In this document: piece after piece, positions 37,718 through 46,782 of the stretch
Layout of the letters: every line of letters begins with the position of its first letter
Numbering within the stretch: the stretch's first letter is position 1
Assembly (NCBI RefSeq): GCF_015602705.1
Contig: NZ_CP059081.1
Coordinates: 2,179,702-2,243,701, forward strand
DNA: 64,000 nt
Source of the DNA: Acinetobacter lwoffii
GTDB lineage: Bacteria; Pseudomonadota; Gammaproteobacteria; Pseudomonadales; Moraxellaceae
Reading direction: 5' to 3'
Position numbers and translations under genes: made by a program
The notes under the pieces: model-generated
Told to the model about the DNA's origin: nothing
Database searches by the model: none
The model's input: only the letters and a program-made list of their open reading frames with translations

Positions 37718-38431
37718 TTATTTGCACAGGCTGATCGGTTTTTTAGTGGCCTGCTTAAGCTCAAGTTTTTGCAGAAAATGGGCAAAACCTGCAGCAATTT
37801 TTGAGCTGAGACGACTGCTGGTGGTGACTCTCAGTTGATTCGACCAGACAATCTGCGCGCCGGCTTTTTCTAAACGACGGATGAAATCAACATCCTCATG
37901 ACAGTCCAGTTGCTGAAACCCATTGACCTGTATATAAGCCGAAGCTTTAAAACACAGGTTTGCGCCATGAATATGCCGATGTCCCATGCTGTCCTGATAA
38001 TGTCGGAGATAAGCCTGACGGGTTTTCCGGCTTAAATGATCCCATTGATCCAGCTCGACCACACCACAAATCGCATCGGTGGGTTGATGCTGTAACATCA
38101 TCTGAAACCAGTCACACTGTACGAATGAATCGGCATCGGTACAGCAAATCCAGTCACAGCCCTGCTCGATCATTTGCTGAATCCCCAAATGGCGTGCCTT
38201 ACCGACATTTCGGAAGTCGCAGCTCATAGCCGGAATGCCCATTTGCTGAACTTTAACGGCGGTGCTATCAGTACAATGGTCCAAGACCACGAGAATCTGG
38301 ATTTCAGGAAGATTTTCTATTGTTTTAAAATATTGAAAAAAATAAGTTTGTGCTGATTTTAAGGCTAACAGACAGCGTTCAATATAGGCTTCTTCATTAC
38401 AGGCCGGAATCACCACACCGATTTTTTTCAT
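37718..38431 (-). CDS. Family-2 glycosyltransferase
   Basis: 237 residues from ATG 38431, preceded by AGGAGG at ideal spacing and overlapping the methyltransferase stop as ATGA; the frame-open extension upstream lies inside that gene. GT-A fold: IGVVIPACNEEAYIERCLLAL (here VVIPACNEE), VVLDHCTDST, CCTDADSF (DxD metal site) and EDVDFIRRLE. Acceptor and sugar unknown. Last gene of the operon with a methyltransferase, PIG-L deacetylase and acyl-CoA-dehydrogenase-like protein. Confidence 0.88.
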   Translation of the reverse strand: MKKIGVVIPACNEEAYIERCLLALKSAQTYFFQYFKTIENLPEIQILVVLDHCTDSTAVKVQQMGIPAMSCDFRNVGKARHLGIQQMIEQGCDWICCTDADSFVQCDWFQMMLQHQPTDAICGVVELDQWDHLSRKTRQAYLRHYQDSMGHRHIHGANLCFKASAYIQVNGFQQLDCHEDVDFIRRLEKAGAQIVWSNQLRVTTSSRLSSKIAAGFAHFLQKLELKQATKKPISLCK

Positions 38432-39042
38432 CTTAAGCCCTCCTGCTCTGCTACGGATTGTGCTGAATTCAGCCACAGATCTACCAAAAAATCGGAGTCC
38501 TGCAAACTTAAACGATGTGCATAGTTCAAATGCGCTTTAAGATATTGATGGACATCTTCACCATTTAAGCTAAATCCCGAGATCGGCGCACGCCAATGAC
38601 AACTCAAGATACATCCGCCCGGTTCGAGTGCAGTATGCAACCATGTCAGCACCTGTTGCAGAGCAATCGGGTTCAGATAATATAAAATCTCACTGACGAC
38701 AATGAGCTGAAATTTCTGTTTGGGCAAGTCATCTGGCACGACACGCTGTAACACCTGCACATGTGAATAATCTTGTAAACGCTGCTGCGCTAACTGGATC
38801 GCAGTATCATTGGCATCCAGACACGTTAAGCTATCTGTCCGCTGCGCCAGTTCCTGACTGAAGATGCCATTACTGCAACCAATTTCAATCGCGGAGTCAA
38901 ACTGCAAGCTCGGCAAGACCGCCAGACAAATCTGGCGTTTGCGCTGTTCATACCAACGCTGTTCATATTGCCAGGGATCTCCCTGATTCAGTGCATATAA
39001 GGCATCGAAGTATTCCTGATCATAGGCTGCTTTACTATTCAT
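38428..39042 (-). CDS. SAM-dependent methyltransferase (NodS-like)
   Basis: 204 residues. SAM-binding motif I is AIEIGCSNGIFSQELA, the acidic residue TCLDAND and motif IV VSEILYYL; the general layout resembles NodS-type N-methyltransferases. It overlaps the PIG-L gene by 8 bp and the glycosyltransferase by 4 bp. In this company it may methylate an amine exposed by the deacetylase; that is inference. Confidence 0.85.
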   Translation of the reverse strand: MNSKAAYDQEYFDALYALNQGDPWQYEQRWYEQRKRQICLAVLPSLQFDSAIEIGCSNGIFSQELAQRTDSLTCLDANDTAIQLAQQRLQDYSHVQVLQRVVPDDLPKQKFQLIVVSEILYYLNPIALQQVLTWLHTALEPGGCILSCHWRAPISGFSLNGEDVHQYLKAHLNYAHRLSLQDSDFLVDLWLNSAQSVAEQEGLR

Positions 39043-39817
39043 ATAGATACACCTCCCAGGGCTGTAAAATACGTTGCAATGCCTGCTCTGGCAGAATCGG
39101 TGATTGATCTATCGTCGGATCAAGCTCGATCTGGCTCTTAAAACACCGCGCAGCTCGAGACTTATATTGTAATTCTTCCTCAGTTAATTTGAGTTGATGA
39201 GCGACGGTCCAGGGAATTCTGGTATCTCCAGGTGTTGCCCAATGCCATGCCCAAATCAAGACCTGAATACAGGGCAAATGAAGTTCAGTGGCCAGCTGCT
39301 GTGTGACCTGCCCCGTAATTTCATGATCTGGATGTCCATCATGAACAAATGTGCTAATTAACACATCATTCGGTTGCAGATAAGATTGCAGATGCTGTTG
39401 CAACACATCCCGCTGTTCGGCCACCTTGCCATCTTGAATATCTAAAGCGATCCGCAAGATATTCTGTTTTAAAGGTAACGCTTCTAAAGCTGCTCGCGTT
39501 TCAGCAGGACGAATCTGGTTCAACTCTTCGGGAGTATATAGACTAGAGCCGGGATGACTGGCTGTCCCATTGGTAACGGCAAAAAGTATGATCTGATAGC
39601 CAAGTTTGTCCAGACGCTGAATCAGGCCTCCACAGCCCAAAATTTCATCATCAGGATGAGGGGCAATGATGCAGACTCTGGCATCTAGAGGAATAACCTT
39701 AGGAATATCAAATTCCGGCATCTGTTGCAGGATCTGACAGGAACGCCATTCTTCAAGTCTTGTGCCTTCACCATGGATGACACGATCCCCTACAATCTCA
39801 TGTCTTATAACGTCCAT
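39035..39817 (-). CDS. PIG-L/LmbE-family deacetylase
   Basis: 260 residues. The zinc motif PHPDDEILGCGG (His54, Asp56, Asp57) and the later HDGHPDHE are diagnostic of this family (MshB, BshB, GlcNAc-PI deacetylase), which removes N-acetyl groups from small glycans or thiol precursors. It overlaps the upstream dehydrogenase-like gene by 13 bp. The substrate cannot be read. Confidence 0.92.
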   Translation of the reverse strand: MDVIRHEIVGDRVIHGEGTRLEEWRSCQILQQMPEFDIPKVIPLDARVCIIAPHPDDEILGCGGLIQRLDKLGYQIILFAVTNGTASHPGSSLYTPEELNQIRPAETRAALEALPLKQNILRIALDIQDGKVAEQRDVLQQHLQSYLQPNDVLISTFVHDGHPDHEITGQVTQQLATELHLPCIQVLIWAWHWATPGDTRIPWTVAHQLKLTEEELQYKSRAARCFKSQIELDPTIDQSPILPEQALQRILQPWEVYLYE

Positions 39818-40788
39818 AATTGTTCCTCCTGTGCAGTCAGCTCGCCAATCCGCTCCAAGTCAAATGCAGCATGACTTTGACGAATAAATACCGGAAGATC
39901 TGCTGCAAGCCGAGCGAAATGCGGATGCTCACAATACGGCCCAGCACCAAGTGCCTTACCTACATGAGTTAGTACATTTAAGGCAGTCGCTTCCACCTGA
40001 GCACGTAGGCTACGAATCTTTAACTCATGTGCGTGTTGCGGTTGCCGATCAATCAATGTAGCAACTTGATAAAATAAGGCTTGTGTTGCTAAAAGCTCCC
40101 GACTGACTTCACCGAGATACATGGCCTTATAGGCATGCGGTTTGAGCAATAATGCCTGTCTTAAATATTCAGCCAAACGCACAGTTGCGCCGTACCAGCA
40201 GGCGGCCACACCTGCGGCGCCGTGCCAGAATCCGGGCCGATCCAGATAGGCATTTGGAGCTGCGACTTTTTTCACCTTGACCTGATCCAGTTCAAGCCGG
40301 GCAGTCAAGGTATGCTGCATGCCCACTGCCTGCCAGGCATCCTGATGATGCTGAATGCCTTCTTGTGACAAATCTAGAATCAGTAATTGGGATTGTTGCT
40401 GCTCATCACGGTAAGTCAGCAGACCGTGTTGCACCCAGACCGATGCAGAACACCAGGGCTTAATTCCGCTTAGCTTTCCTGCTTGCAATGTTAAAGGTTT
40501 GGGACCGCCTTCTGCCGCCCATACTGCCCATAAGCCTTTTTGTTCTACCGGAATATTCAGTTCATGCAGAATAGCTAAAGCATCTAAATGCGATTCATAC
40601 AGTTTGCCCAGGCTCAAATTGCTTGCCGAAACCTGACTAAGCATCTGCCAGCGTTTTAAGGTAGCTCCAGAAGCGGGATAAGGCACTTGAGCGGAAATCT
40701 CCACCAGCTCCATTAAAGTGTGGTGAATTTTTTCTTGTAGCTCCAGAGGAGAAGTTTCAAATCTTTGTAATATTGAACCGAGGTTCAT
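39805..40788 (-). CDS. Acyl-CoA dehydrogenase-like protein
   Basis: 327 residues, shorter than typical acyl-CoA dehydrogenases (about 380). GKLSGIKPWCSA corresponds to the middle beta-domain and FWHGAAGVAACWYGATVRLAEYL to the C-terminal helical bundle. The usual catalytic Glu context is not evident, so it may oxidise an unusual substrate or be non-catalytic. First of four genes with successive overlaps of 13, 8 and 4 bp, a strictly coupled unit, 63 bp after the small gene at 40852-41073. Confidence 0.82.
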   Translation of the reverse strand: MNLGSILQRFETSPLELQEKIHHTLMELVEISAQVPYPASGATLKRWQMLSQVSASNLSLGKLYESHLDALAILHELNIPVEQKGLWAVWAAEGGPKPLTLQAGKLSGIKPWCSASVWVQHGLLTYRDEQQQSQLLILDLSQEGIQHHQDAWQAVGMQHTLTARLELDQVKVKKVAAPNAYLDRPGFWHGAAGVAACWYGATVRLAEYLRQALLLKPHAYKAMYLGEVSRELLATQALFYQVATLIDRQPQHAHELKIRSLRAQVEATALNVLTHVGKALGAGPYCEHPHFARLAADLPVFIRQSHAAFDLERIGELTAQEEQLWTL

Positions 40789-40851
40789 GCATGCGGTTCC
40801 TCATAAAATTCGGAGAATATTTTTGTGTTTTTTTAAAGTCAGTTATTTCAG

Positions 40852-41073
40852 TTAGTGAGAAAGCTTACGCATTTGTTTCAAACGTGTAGTTAATCCTAAT
40901 ACCTTACGTCTTGCATTAATCTCTTCTTCATTGAAACAGAGTTGCTGCATCAGTTCAGTTAGAGGCAAATGATTATGCTCAATGAGATAGATATCCTGCT
41001 CTCTGCTCCATTTGGTTTGTTGTGCTTGAGCCAACAACTTTTTGACATCCGGTCTCACCATCTCTTCATCCAT
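40852..41073 (-). CDS. Small Myb/SANT-like helix-turn-helix protein
   Basis: 73 residues. KWSREQDIYLIEHNHLPLTE and the following helices to RRKVLGL follow the W...ED..L....LP..EL...L.....I..RR..LGL pattern of small Myb-like DNA-binding domains. It lies between katE (60 bp) and the dehydrogenase-like gene (63 bp), all minus strand, and could be a local regulator. A second in-frame ATG lies four codons in. Confidence 0.7.
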   Translation of the reverse strand: MDEEMVRPDVKKLLAQAQQTKWSREQDIYLIEHNHLPLTELMQQLCFNEEEINARRKVLGLTTRLKQMRKLSH

Positions 41074-41132
41074 TTTAAAACCATCAGGATAGAAGCCGGA
41101 GCCTCTATCCTCTAAAATATAAATTAGATCGT

Positions 41133-43256
41133 TTAGGCAGGAATTGCTTCTGCAATCGCTTCACGCGCCCAGACACGATGGTTCAGGATCAAAGTCTTGA
41201 AGCTATCTTGTACTGCTGCAAACTGTCCGTTTGCCAGAGTTCCTTCATCGCTAACCAAGCGTAAATGTTCAATCAGCTTGCCTTTATCGCCCAGGAACAC
41301 GATTGGTTTTAAATGCTTGTAGGCTTCCAGCAGATAATGAGTCGCCACACCATCTTTCATCACCACATCGTAATTATCACCGTCAGCAATCACCACAGCA
41401 TCATAGGCGATGGATGGCTCGGCTTTTTGCATACCATCGGAAGGAATCACCTCGCCTTGCAGACCCAGTACCGGACCCGGTTTTGGGGTCAGTACATCGA
41501 CCACAGCACCTTCTGATTCTGCCCAGGCTTGAACAGCTTTGATACTCGCCTCATTGGCCTTGTCGTGCACCAGTAGCGCAATTTTGCGTGCCTTAATATC
41601 TTCAGGTTTGAATGCCTCGAAAGATAAGCGTGGTGAAATCTGCACCTCTGGCAATTTTGCTGCTTTTTTCTCTGCTGGAATTTCAATACCCAATTGGTCA
41701 GCAACCTGCTGTGCCAAATCCAGATCGATATTGCAGAGCACTTCAAGCACTTCACGCTCACGAATATATTTGCGCTCCACCTTGCTCAGCTCGAAGACAT
41801 AGGCATCGACAATGTGCTTTTGCTCATGTGGTGCCTGGCTGCGGTAGAAAAGACGGGCCTGACTAAAGTGATCACTGAATGATTCGCTACGCTGACGGAT
41901 CTTGTGTCCATCAATACGCTCCTGATAGCTTTCAAAACCACCGCCTTGTTCAGCTGGCGGAGTCTCAGTCGGCCAGTTATTGTCAATCGAATTCGGCTCA
42001 TAACTGGCTTGACCGGTATGTACAATACGCTGGTGTAAACCATCACGCTGGTTATTGTGGAATGGACAAACCGGCTTGTTAATTGGGATCTGGTGGAAGT
42101 TTGGACCACCTAAACGGCTGAGCTGAGTATCGGTATAAGAGAACAGACGGGCCTGCAATAATGGATCATTGGTAAAATCCAGTCCTGGCACAATATGTCC
42201 CGGACAGAATGCCACCTGCTCGGTTTCACCGAAGAAATAATCGACATTACGGTTCAGCACCATTCTGCCAATCGGCGTCACCGGCACCAGTTCTTCCGGA
42301 ATAATTTTGGTTGGGTCCAGCAAGTCGAAGTCGTACTTCATCTCATCTTCTTCTGGGACGACCTGTACACCCAACTCCCATTCCGGATAGTTACCGGAGG
42401 CAATCGCTTCATATAAGTCACGACGATGGAAATCCGGATCTTTACCCGCCAGTTTTTGTGCTTCATCCCAGACCAGTTGGGCTAGACCCTGTTTTGGCGT
42501 CCAGTGGAATTTCACAAAAACCGCTTTATTCTCGGCATTGATAAAACGGAAAGTATGTACACCAAAGCCTTGAATGGCTCTTAAATTACGCGGAATACCC
42601 CGATCCGACATGGCCCACATCACCGCATGTGCAGATTCAGGCACTAAAGAAACAAAATCCCAGAAAGTATCATGTGCAGATGCACCGGTAGGAATCTCGG
42701 TCTGAGGTTCAGGTTTGACCGCATGTACAAAATCCGGGAACTTGATCCCATCCTGGATAAAGAATACCGGCGCATCATTCGCCACTAAATCAAAGTTACC
42801 TTCATCCGTATAAAACTTGGTCGCAAAACCGCGAATATCACGTACCGTATCTGCTGAACCACGCGGGCCCTGTACGGTAGAAAAGCGCACAAATACTGGC
42901 GTTTGCACACTGGTATTAGTCAAGAAGCCTGCCTTGGTCAGTTTTTCATTACCCGGATAAGCCTCAAAATAGCCATGTGCGCCGACACCACGGGCATGCA
43001 CAATACGTTCTGGAATTCGCTCATGGTCAAAATGGGTAATTTTTTCCCGGAGAATAAAATCTTCGATCAAGGTCGCACCGCGAACGCCTGCCTTGAGACT
43101 GTTCTGGTTATCGGAAATTTTAACCCCTTGATTGGTAGTGAGTGCCTGTTCGGTCGCATCACTGCGATATGCGTCGAGCTGTTCACTTTTTTTATTGGTA
43201 TTTTGTTTGTCTAAACCGTCTTTACCAGTCGCGGGGCTATTGGCCTTAATTTTCAT
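41133..43256 (-). CDS. katE: Large-subunit catalase HPII
   Basis: 707 residues: clade-2 catalase with an N-terminal extension, catalase core (FDHERIPERIVHARGVGAHG, active-site His in IVHARG; VRFSTVQGPRGSAD; haem-ligand Tyr in RLFSYTDTQLSRLG) and a C-terminal flavodoxin-like/DJ-1 domain (about residues 560-700, KIALLVHDKANE, AYDAVVIADG). It decomposes hydrogen peroxide and is usually a stationary-phase/desiccation enzyme. AAGGA lies 8 bases before ATG 43256. It heads a minus-strand run with the Myb-like and four-enzyme genes. Confidence 0.97.
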   Translation of the reverse strand: MKIKANSPATGKDGLDKQNTNKKSEQLDAYRSDATEQALTTNQGVKISDNQNSLKAGVRGATLIEDFILREKITHFDHERIPERIVHARGVGAHGYFEAYPGNEKLTKAGFLTNTSVQTPVFVRFSTVQGPRGSADTVRDIRGFATKFYTDEGNFDLVANDAPVFFIQDGIKFPDFVHAVKPEPQTEIPTGASAHDTFWDFVSLVPESAHAVMWAMSDRGIPRNLRAIQGFGVHTFRFINAENKAVFVKFHWTPKQGLAQLVWDEAQKLAGKDPDFHRRDLYEAIASGNYPEWELGVQVVPEEDEMKYDFDLLDPTKIIPEELVPVTPIGRMVLNRNVDYFFGETEQVAFCPGHIVPGLDFTNDPLLQARLFSYTDTQLSRLGGPNFHQIPINKPVCPFHNNQRDGLHQRIVHTGQASYEPNSIDNNWPTETPPAEQGGGFESYQERIDGHKIRQRSESFSDHFSQARLFYRSQAPHEQKHIVDAYVFELSKVERKYIREREVLEVLCNIDLDLAQQVADQLGIEIPAEKKAAKLPEVQISPRLSFEAFKPEDIKARKIALLVHDKANEASIKAVQAWAESEGAVVDVLTPKPGPVLGLQGEVIPSDGMQKAEPSIAYDAVVIADGDNYDVVMKDGVATHYLLEAYKHLKPIVFLGDKGKLIEHLRLVSDEGTLANGQFAAVQDSFKTLILNHRVWAREAIAEAIPA

Positions 43257-43321
43257 GATGTATTCCTTGCTGAGCTTGAGTTTAGTTCAGATATTTTTGG
43301 TCTATCTCAAAGTCGCTTGAG

Positions 43322-43350
43322 CTTATATATTGCATGGCTTACCGAATCAA
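43322..43350 (-). promoter_or_regulatory. Candidate katE promoter
   Basis: On the minus strand TTGATT (43350-43345), 17-bp spacer, TATAAG (43327-43322), about 70 bp before the katE ATG. Good sigma-70 match by eye; not tested. Confidence 0.5.
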
Positions 43351-44017
43351 AATCATCCCGCAAGTCAATCTGCTACAGCCGATCCTGTATCAGCCTCACA
43401 TTTCTTCTGAATATGCTGACTCGAAGCATTTTTGCTCTTCTGGGAATATTGTTATTGGTTTCGCCTGTGTCCTAACATAACTGCATTTGAGAAAGAGATT
43501 TATTATTGTTTGTAGTGCCTTGTTTAATTAAGGCAGCATTGTGTTATTTTTTATAAATTTCGGGTTTATTTATGATTTAAATTTTTATCTAAGTTATTTA
43601 TTTAAAATAAAATATTAAAATTTCACAGAGATATTTCGAAATAAAGATTCAGTATGGTGATATGTGATCTTGCTCATAAATAGATGTCATACCCTAACAC
43701 GATGTTTCAATCCTGAAATACTTAGGAGTTTTTTAGAAGTTGAATTTGCTATGAGAAATTAACGTACTACCGCTGAAGTATAGTCAAAATTTGACAGATT
43801 TAAATAGTTACAATCCCGCGCCCTGCTTATACATAATGACTAAACTTCCTGCCCTTATATTGATCTAATATCTATAACTTATAACCACTTAAATCTCTTA
43901 GCCTTTTCAGATCAAATACAAAGTCATAGAGATCATTTCATCTCTTGGCTCGGGCTTCGACTACATCCGACTTTATTTTAATACACCGTATCACGTTAAG
44001 TTTGAAGGAGTAAGAGC
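43351..44017. other. katE-dps divergent intergenic region
   Basis: About 670 bp with no credible gene. TGCCTT and AAGGCA (43516-43535) form a small inverted repeat. The dps Shine-Dalgarno AAGGAG lies 7 bases before its ATG. An OxyR-type site could be present but I could not define one. Confidence 0.45.
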
Positions 44018-44518
44018 ATGGCCTCTTCTAAAAAAGAATCTAAAGCAATGAAAATTGATATCGGGATTTCGCATGATGATCGCGCCAAAATTGTCGAAGG
44101 TTTATCCAGACTTTTAGCAGACAGTTATACCCTGTATTTGATGACCCATAATTTCCACTGGAATGTCACTGGCCCCCAGTTCAATAGCCTGCACACCATG
44201 TTTATGACTCAATACACCGAGCAGTGGAATGCGCTGGACGTCATTGCTGAACGTATTCGGGCTTTGGGTTTTGCAGCACCCGGCACTTATAAACAGTTTG
44301 TGAAACTCACTTCTATTAAAGAAGTCGAAGGTGTGCCTAAAGCTGAAGAAATGATACGTTTACTGGTAGATGCACATGAAACTGTGGCACGTACTGCCAG
44401 AAGTATTTTCTCGATCATTGAAGAAGCCAATGATCAGCCGACTGCTGACATTCTCACGCAAAGACTGGAAGTACACGAAAAAACTGCCTGGATGCTGAGA
44501 AGTAATCTGGAACAATAA
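44018..44518 (+). CDS. dps: Dps-family DNA-binding ferritin
   Basis: 166 residues. Dps ferroxidase motifs are intact: [21 protein letters not shown] (here [14 protein letters not shown]), [17 protein letters not shown]. The Lys-rich N-terminal [12 protein letters not shown] could bind DNA. It oxidises and stores iron with peroxide, protecting DNA. It diverges from katE, fitting a peroxide/desiccation role for this block. Confidence 0.94.
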   Translation: MASSKKESKAMKIDIGISHDDRAKIVEGLSRLLADSYTLYLMTHNFHWNVTGPQFNSLHTMFMTQYTEQWNALDVIAERIRALGFAAPGTYKQFVKLTSIKEVEGVPKAEEMIRLLVDAHETVARTARSIFSIIEEANDQPTADILTQRLEVHEKTAWMLRSNLEQ

Positions 44519-44555
44519 AATCGGATCGAATCAAATTTGAGATCAGGCTCATGCA

Positions 44556-44604
44556 AGGATGAAGCGCAAACTTATGGTAGTGCCACTAAGTTCGGTTTCA
44601 TCCT
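44556..44604. repeat. Long imperfect hairpin downstream of dps
   Basis: AGGATGAA pairs with TTCATCCT; inside, AACTTATGG pairs with CCACTAAGTT around a TAGTG loop. There is no T-run, so it is not a standard terminator; it may be an RNA-stabilising element or a dispersed repeat. Confidence 0.45.
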
Positions 44605-44691
44605 GACGCTTTCAATAGGTATGATTTACCGACGCTCAATGATTAGATCAAGCTAAAAGTCAGGATCATTAAAATTAAACCATCAAAATTT

Positions 44692-44723
44692 AAGGATGTA
44701 GGCAATCGCATACATCCTTTTTT
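44692..44723. terminator. Terminator between dps and the ABC operon
   Basis: AAGGATGTA, 10-base loop, TACATCCTTTTTTA. The rest of 44519-44849 holds nothing recognisable. Confidence 0.85.
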
Positions 44724-44849
44724 AACAAACAGATTGTTTACAGATTATTTCAATCTCATATATGGATATCATTTTTTGAAAGCTATAAATCTGAAATATC
44801 TTTTCGATCGCTTCAAAAAATTAGCCCTCCTGGCTCCTTACAGTACAGC

Positions 44850-45566
44850 TTAATCTTGAGGAGAATTGCTCGAATCACTTTCAATCCGGCCATCGACCAG
44901 ATTGATGGTACGATCACAAGTGGCAGACAGGCGCGGATCATGCGTGACTAAAAGTACGGCGCAGTCGCGTTCACGATGCACTTTACGAAACAGTTCAAAC
45001 ATATCAGCCGCGGTCTGGGTGTCCAGATTACCTGTCGGTTCATCGGCCAATAATAATGCCGGCTCAGTAATCAAGGCCCGAGCAATGGCCACCCGCTGCT
45101 GCTGTCCTCCGGACAATTCATTCGGTTTACGCTCGGCAAATTTTTCCAGTCCCACTGCCGCCAGTAAATCACGTGCGCGTTGCATTGCCTGCTGATTCGG
45201 TTTGCCATGCGCCATCATTAAAGGCATGAGAATATTATCCAGTGCACTAAAGGCCTGAATCAGATGGTGAAACTGAAATACAAATCCGATGCTGTTGCCG
45301 CGCAGCGCCGTACGGCCGGTATCATCCATCGCACTGGTAGGTTGTCCCAACAAATACAGCTCGCCACTCGTTGGTTTATCCAGCAGTCCCAGAATATTCA
45401 GTAAGGTACTTTTTCCAGAACCGGAAGGGCCAATAAGTGCAGCAAAGTCGTTGCGATCAATGCGCAGGTCAATGCCATGCAAAACCTCAACTTCATTGGG
45501 CTGTCCAATGTTATAAGACTTGCGTAGCGCTTCCAGACGCAGAACTTCCTGAGATTGCTCAGACAT
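44850..45566 (-). CDS. ABC transporter ATPase (LolD/MacB type)
   Basis: 238 residues. Walker A GPSGSGKST, Q-loop VFQFHHL, signature LSGGQQQR, Walker B LLLADEPTGNLD and LLVTHD. FHHL is characteristic of the LolD/MacB/FtsE group that drives mechanotransmission rather than substrate passage. It overlaps the permease gene by 8 bp; last gene of a three-gene operon. Confidence 0.93.
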   Translation of the reverse strand: MSEQSQEVLRLEALRKSYNIGQPNEVEVLHGIDLRIDRNDFAALIGPSGSGKSTLLNILGLLDKPTSGELYLLGQPTSAMDDTGRTALRGNSIGFVFQFHHLIQAFSALDNILMPLMMAHGKPNQQAMQRARDLLAAVGLEKFAERKPNELSGGQQQRVAIARALITEPALLLADEPTGNLDTQTAADMFELFRKVHRERDCAVLLVTHDPRLSATCDRTINLVDGRIESDSSNSPQD

Positions 45567-46782
45567 GACGAATCGCCTCCACTGGATCGAGTGCCGCGGC
45601 CCGACGTGATGGCACCGCTGCAGCCAGTACGCCTGTTAATGTCGCCAACAATAATGCCAAAATCACCAGTTCAATCGATATCGGAATATAGAATAATCCC
45701 GGACCAAAATTATTAAATACCCACACCAGGCCATAACTGACTATGCTGCCCAGAACTGAACCAAGTAAGCCAAAGATTGCGCCCTGAAACAGAAAAACTC
45801 GCAGGATTTGCGATTGGGTTGCACCTGTCGCCCGCAAAATACCAATTTCCCGGGTGCGCTGCACCACACTAACTGACATGACGCTGGCAATCCCGAAAGC
45901 CACCGAAATTGCGACAAAGACAATAATCATATTGGTGGACAGGCTTTGTGCGGTAATGGCATTCATCAGTTGGGCATTGGTTTCAATCCAGCTTTCGGCT
46001 TTTAATGAGGTCAGGCGTCCGACTTGTGCGGCAACCTGGTCTGCTTCAAAAATATTGGCAATGGTTAGGTCAATCACCGTTACCCCGCCTGGCAGGCCGA
46101 GTAAGGACTGTGCCTGCTTGAGATCCAGATAGACATAACGCGCATCCAGTTCGCGCACACCCAGTTCAAAAATACCGGCAATATTCACCAAAGCACTATT
46201 TTGTTGACCAGTATCCAGTCGCAACTTGCTGCCGACCTGAACACCGAGGTCTTTGGCCAGTTGACTGCCAATCAGCACATCATCCGCGCCGACCCGCAAC
46301 TGACCACTGATTAAATATTCTTTTAATGGAATGATCTGCTGATAACGCTCCAGATTCATCCCGACCAAGGCCACGGATTCAATCGCATCACCGCGTTGTA
46401 CAAAGGCCGGTCCAGACACCACCGGCGAGACAGCTGTCAGTACGGGTAACTGGTCCAGCGTTTCGGTAATCTGCTGCCAATTGTTGATCGAACGCAACCG
46501 CTGTGCCCGTTTATCTTCCTGCAATAATTGCACGGTCCCGGCGGGAGACGGCACAATCTGGTTAACTTCATCGGGTGACAACAGGCGAATATGCGCCTGT
46601 GTGCCTAAGGTTCGTTCGACAATATTGGCTTGTAGCCCCTGAATCAAAGCGGTGATAAAGACGATTACTGCCACGCCCACGGCGACCCCGATGGTGATCA
46701 TGATGGACTGCGCGCAACCCTCACGCAAAAAACTGACCGCGATTTTCCATTCGATCCAGAGCCGCCCGAATAAATTTTTCAA
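45559..46782 (-). CDS. ABC transporter permease (FtsX/LolC-like)
   Basis: 407 residues: one N-terminal span (SIMITIGVAVGVAVIVFITAL), a periplasmic domain of about 230 residues, then three C-terminal spans (NMIIVFVAISVAFGIASVMS; FGLLGSVLGSIVSYGL; ILALLLATLTGVLAA) and the SRRAAALDPVEAIRHV ending typical of MacB/LolCE/FtsX permeases. It overlaps its ATPase by 8 bp and the fusion-protein gene by 4 bp (ATGA). Confidence 0.92.
   Translation of the reverse strand: MKNLFGRLWIEWKIAVSFLREGCAQSIMITIGVAVGVAVIVFITALIQGLQANIVERTLGTQAHIRLLSPDEVNQIVPSPAGTVQLLQEDKRAQRLRSINNWQQITETLDQLPVLTAVSPVVSGPAFVQRGDAIESVALVGMNLERYQQIIPLKEYLISGQLRVGADDVLIGSQLAKDLGVQVGSKLRLDTGQQNSALVNIAGIFELGVRELDARYVYLDLKQAQSLLGLPGGVTVIDLTIANIFEADQVAAQVGRLTSLKAESWIETNAQLMNAITAQSLSTNMIIVFVAISVAFGIASVMSVSVVQRTREIGILRATGATQSQILRVFLFQGAIFGLLGSVLGSIVSYGLVWVFNNFGPGLFYIPISIELVILALLLATLTGVLAAAVPSRRAAALDPVEAIRHV

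Noticed and set aside
41303..42541. Several plus-strand ORFs inside katE
   Set aside because: Antisense shadows; katE is intact and fully explained by its family.
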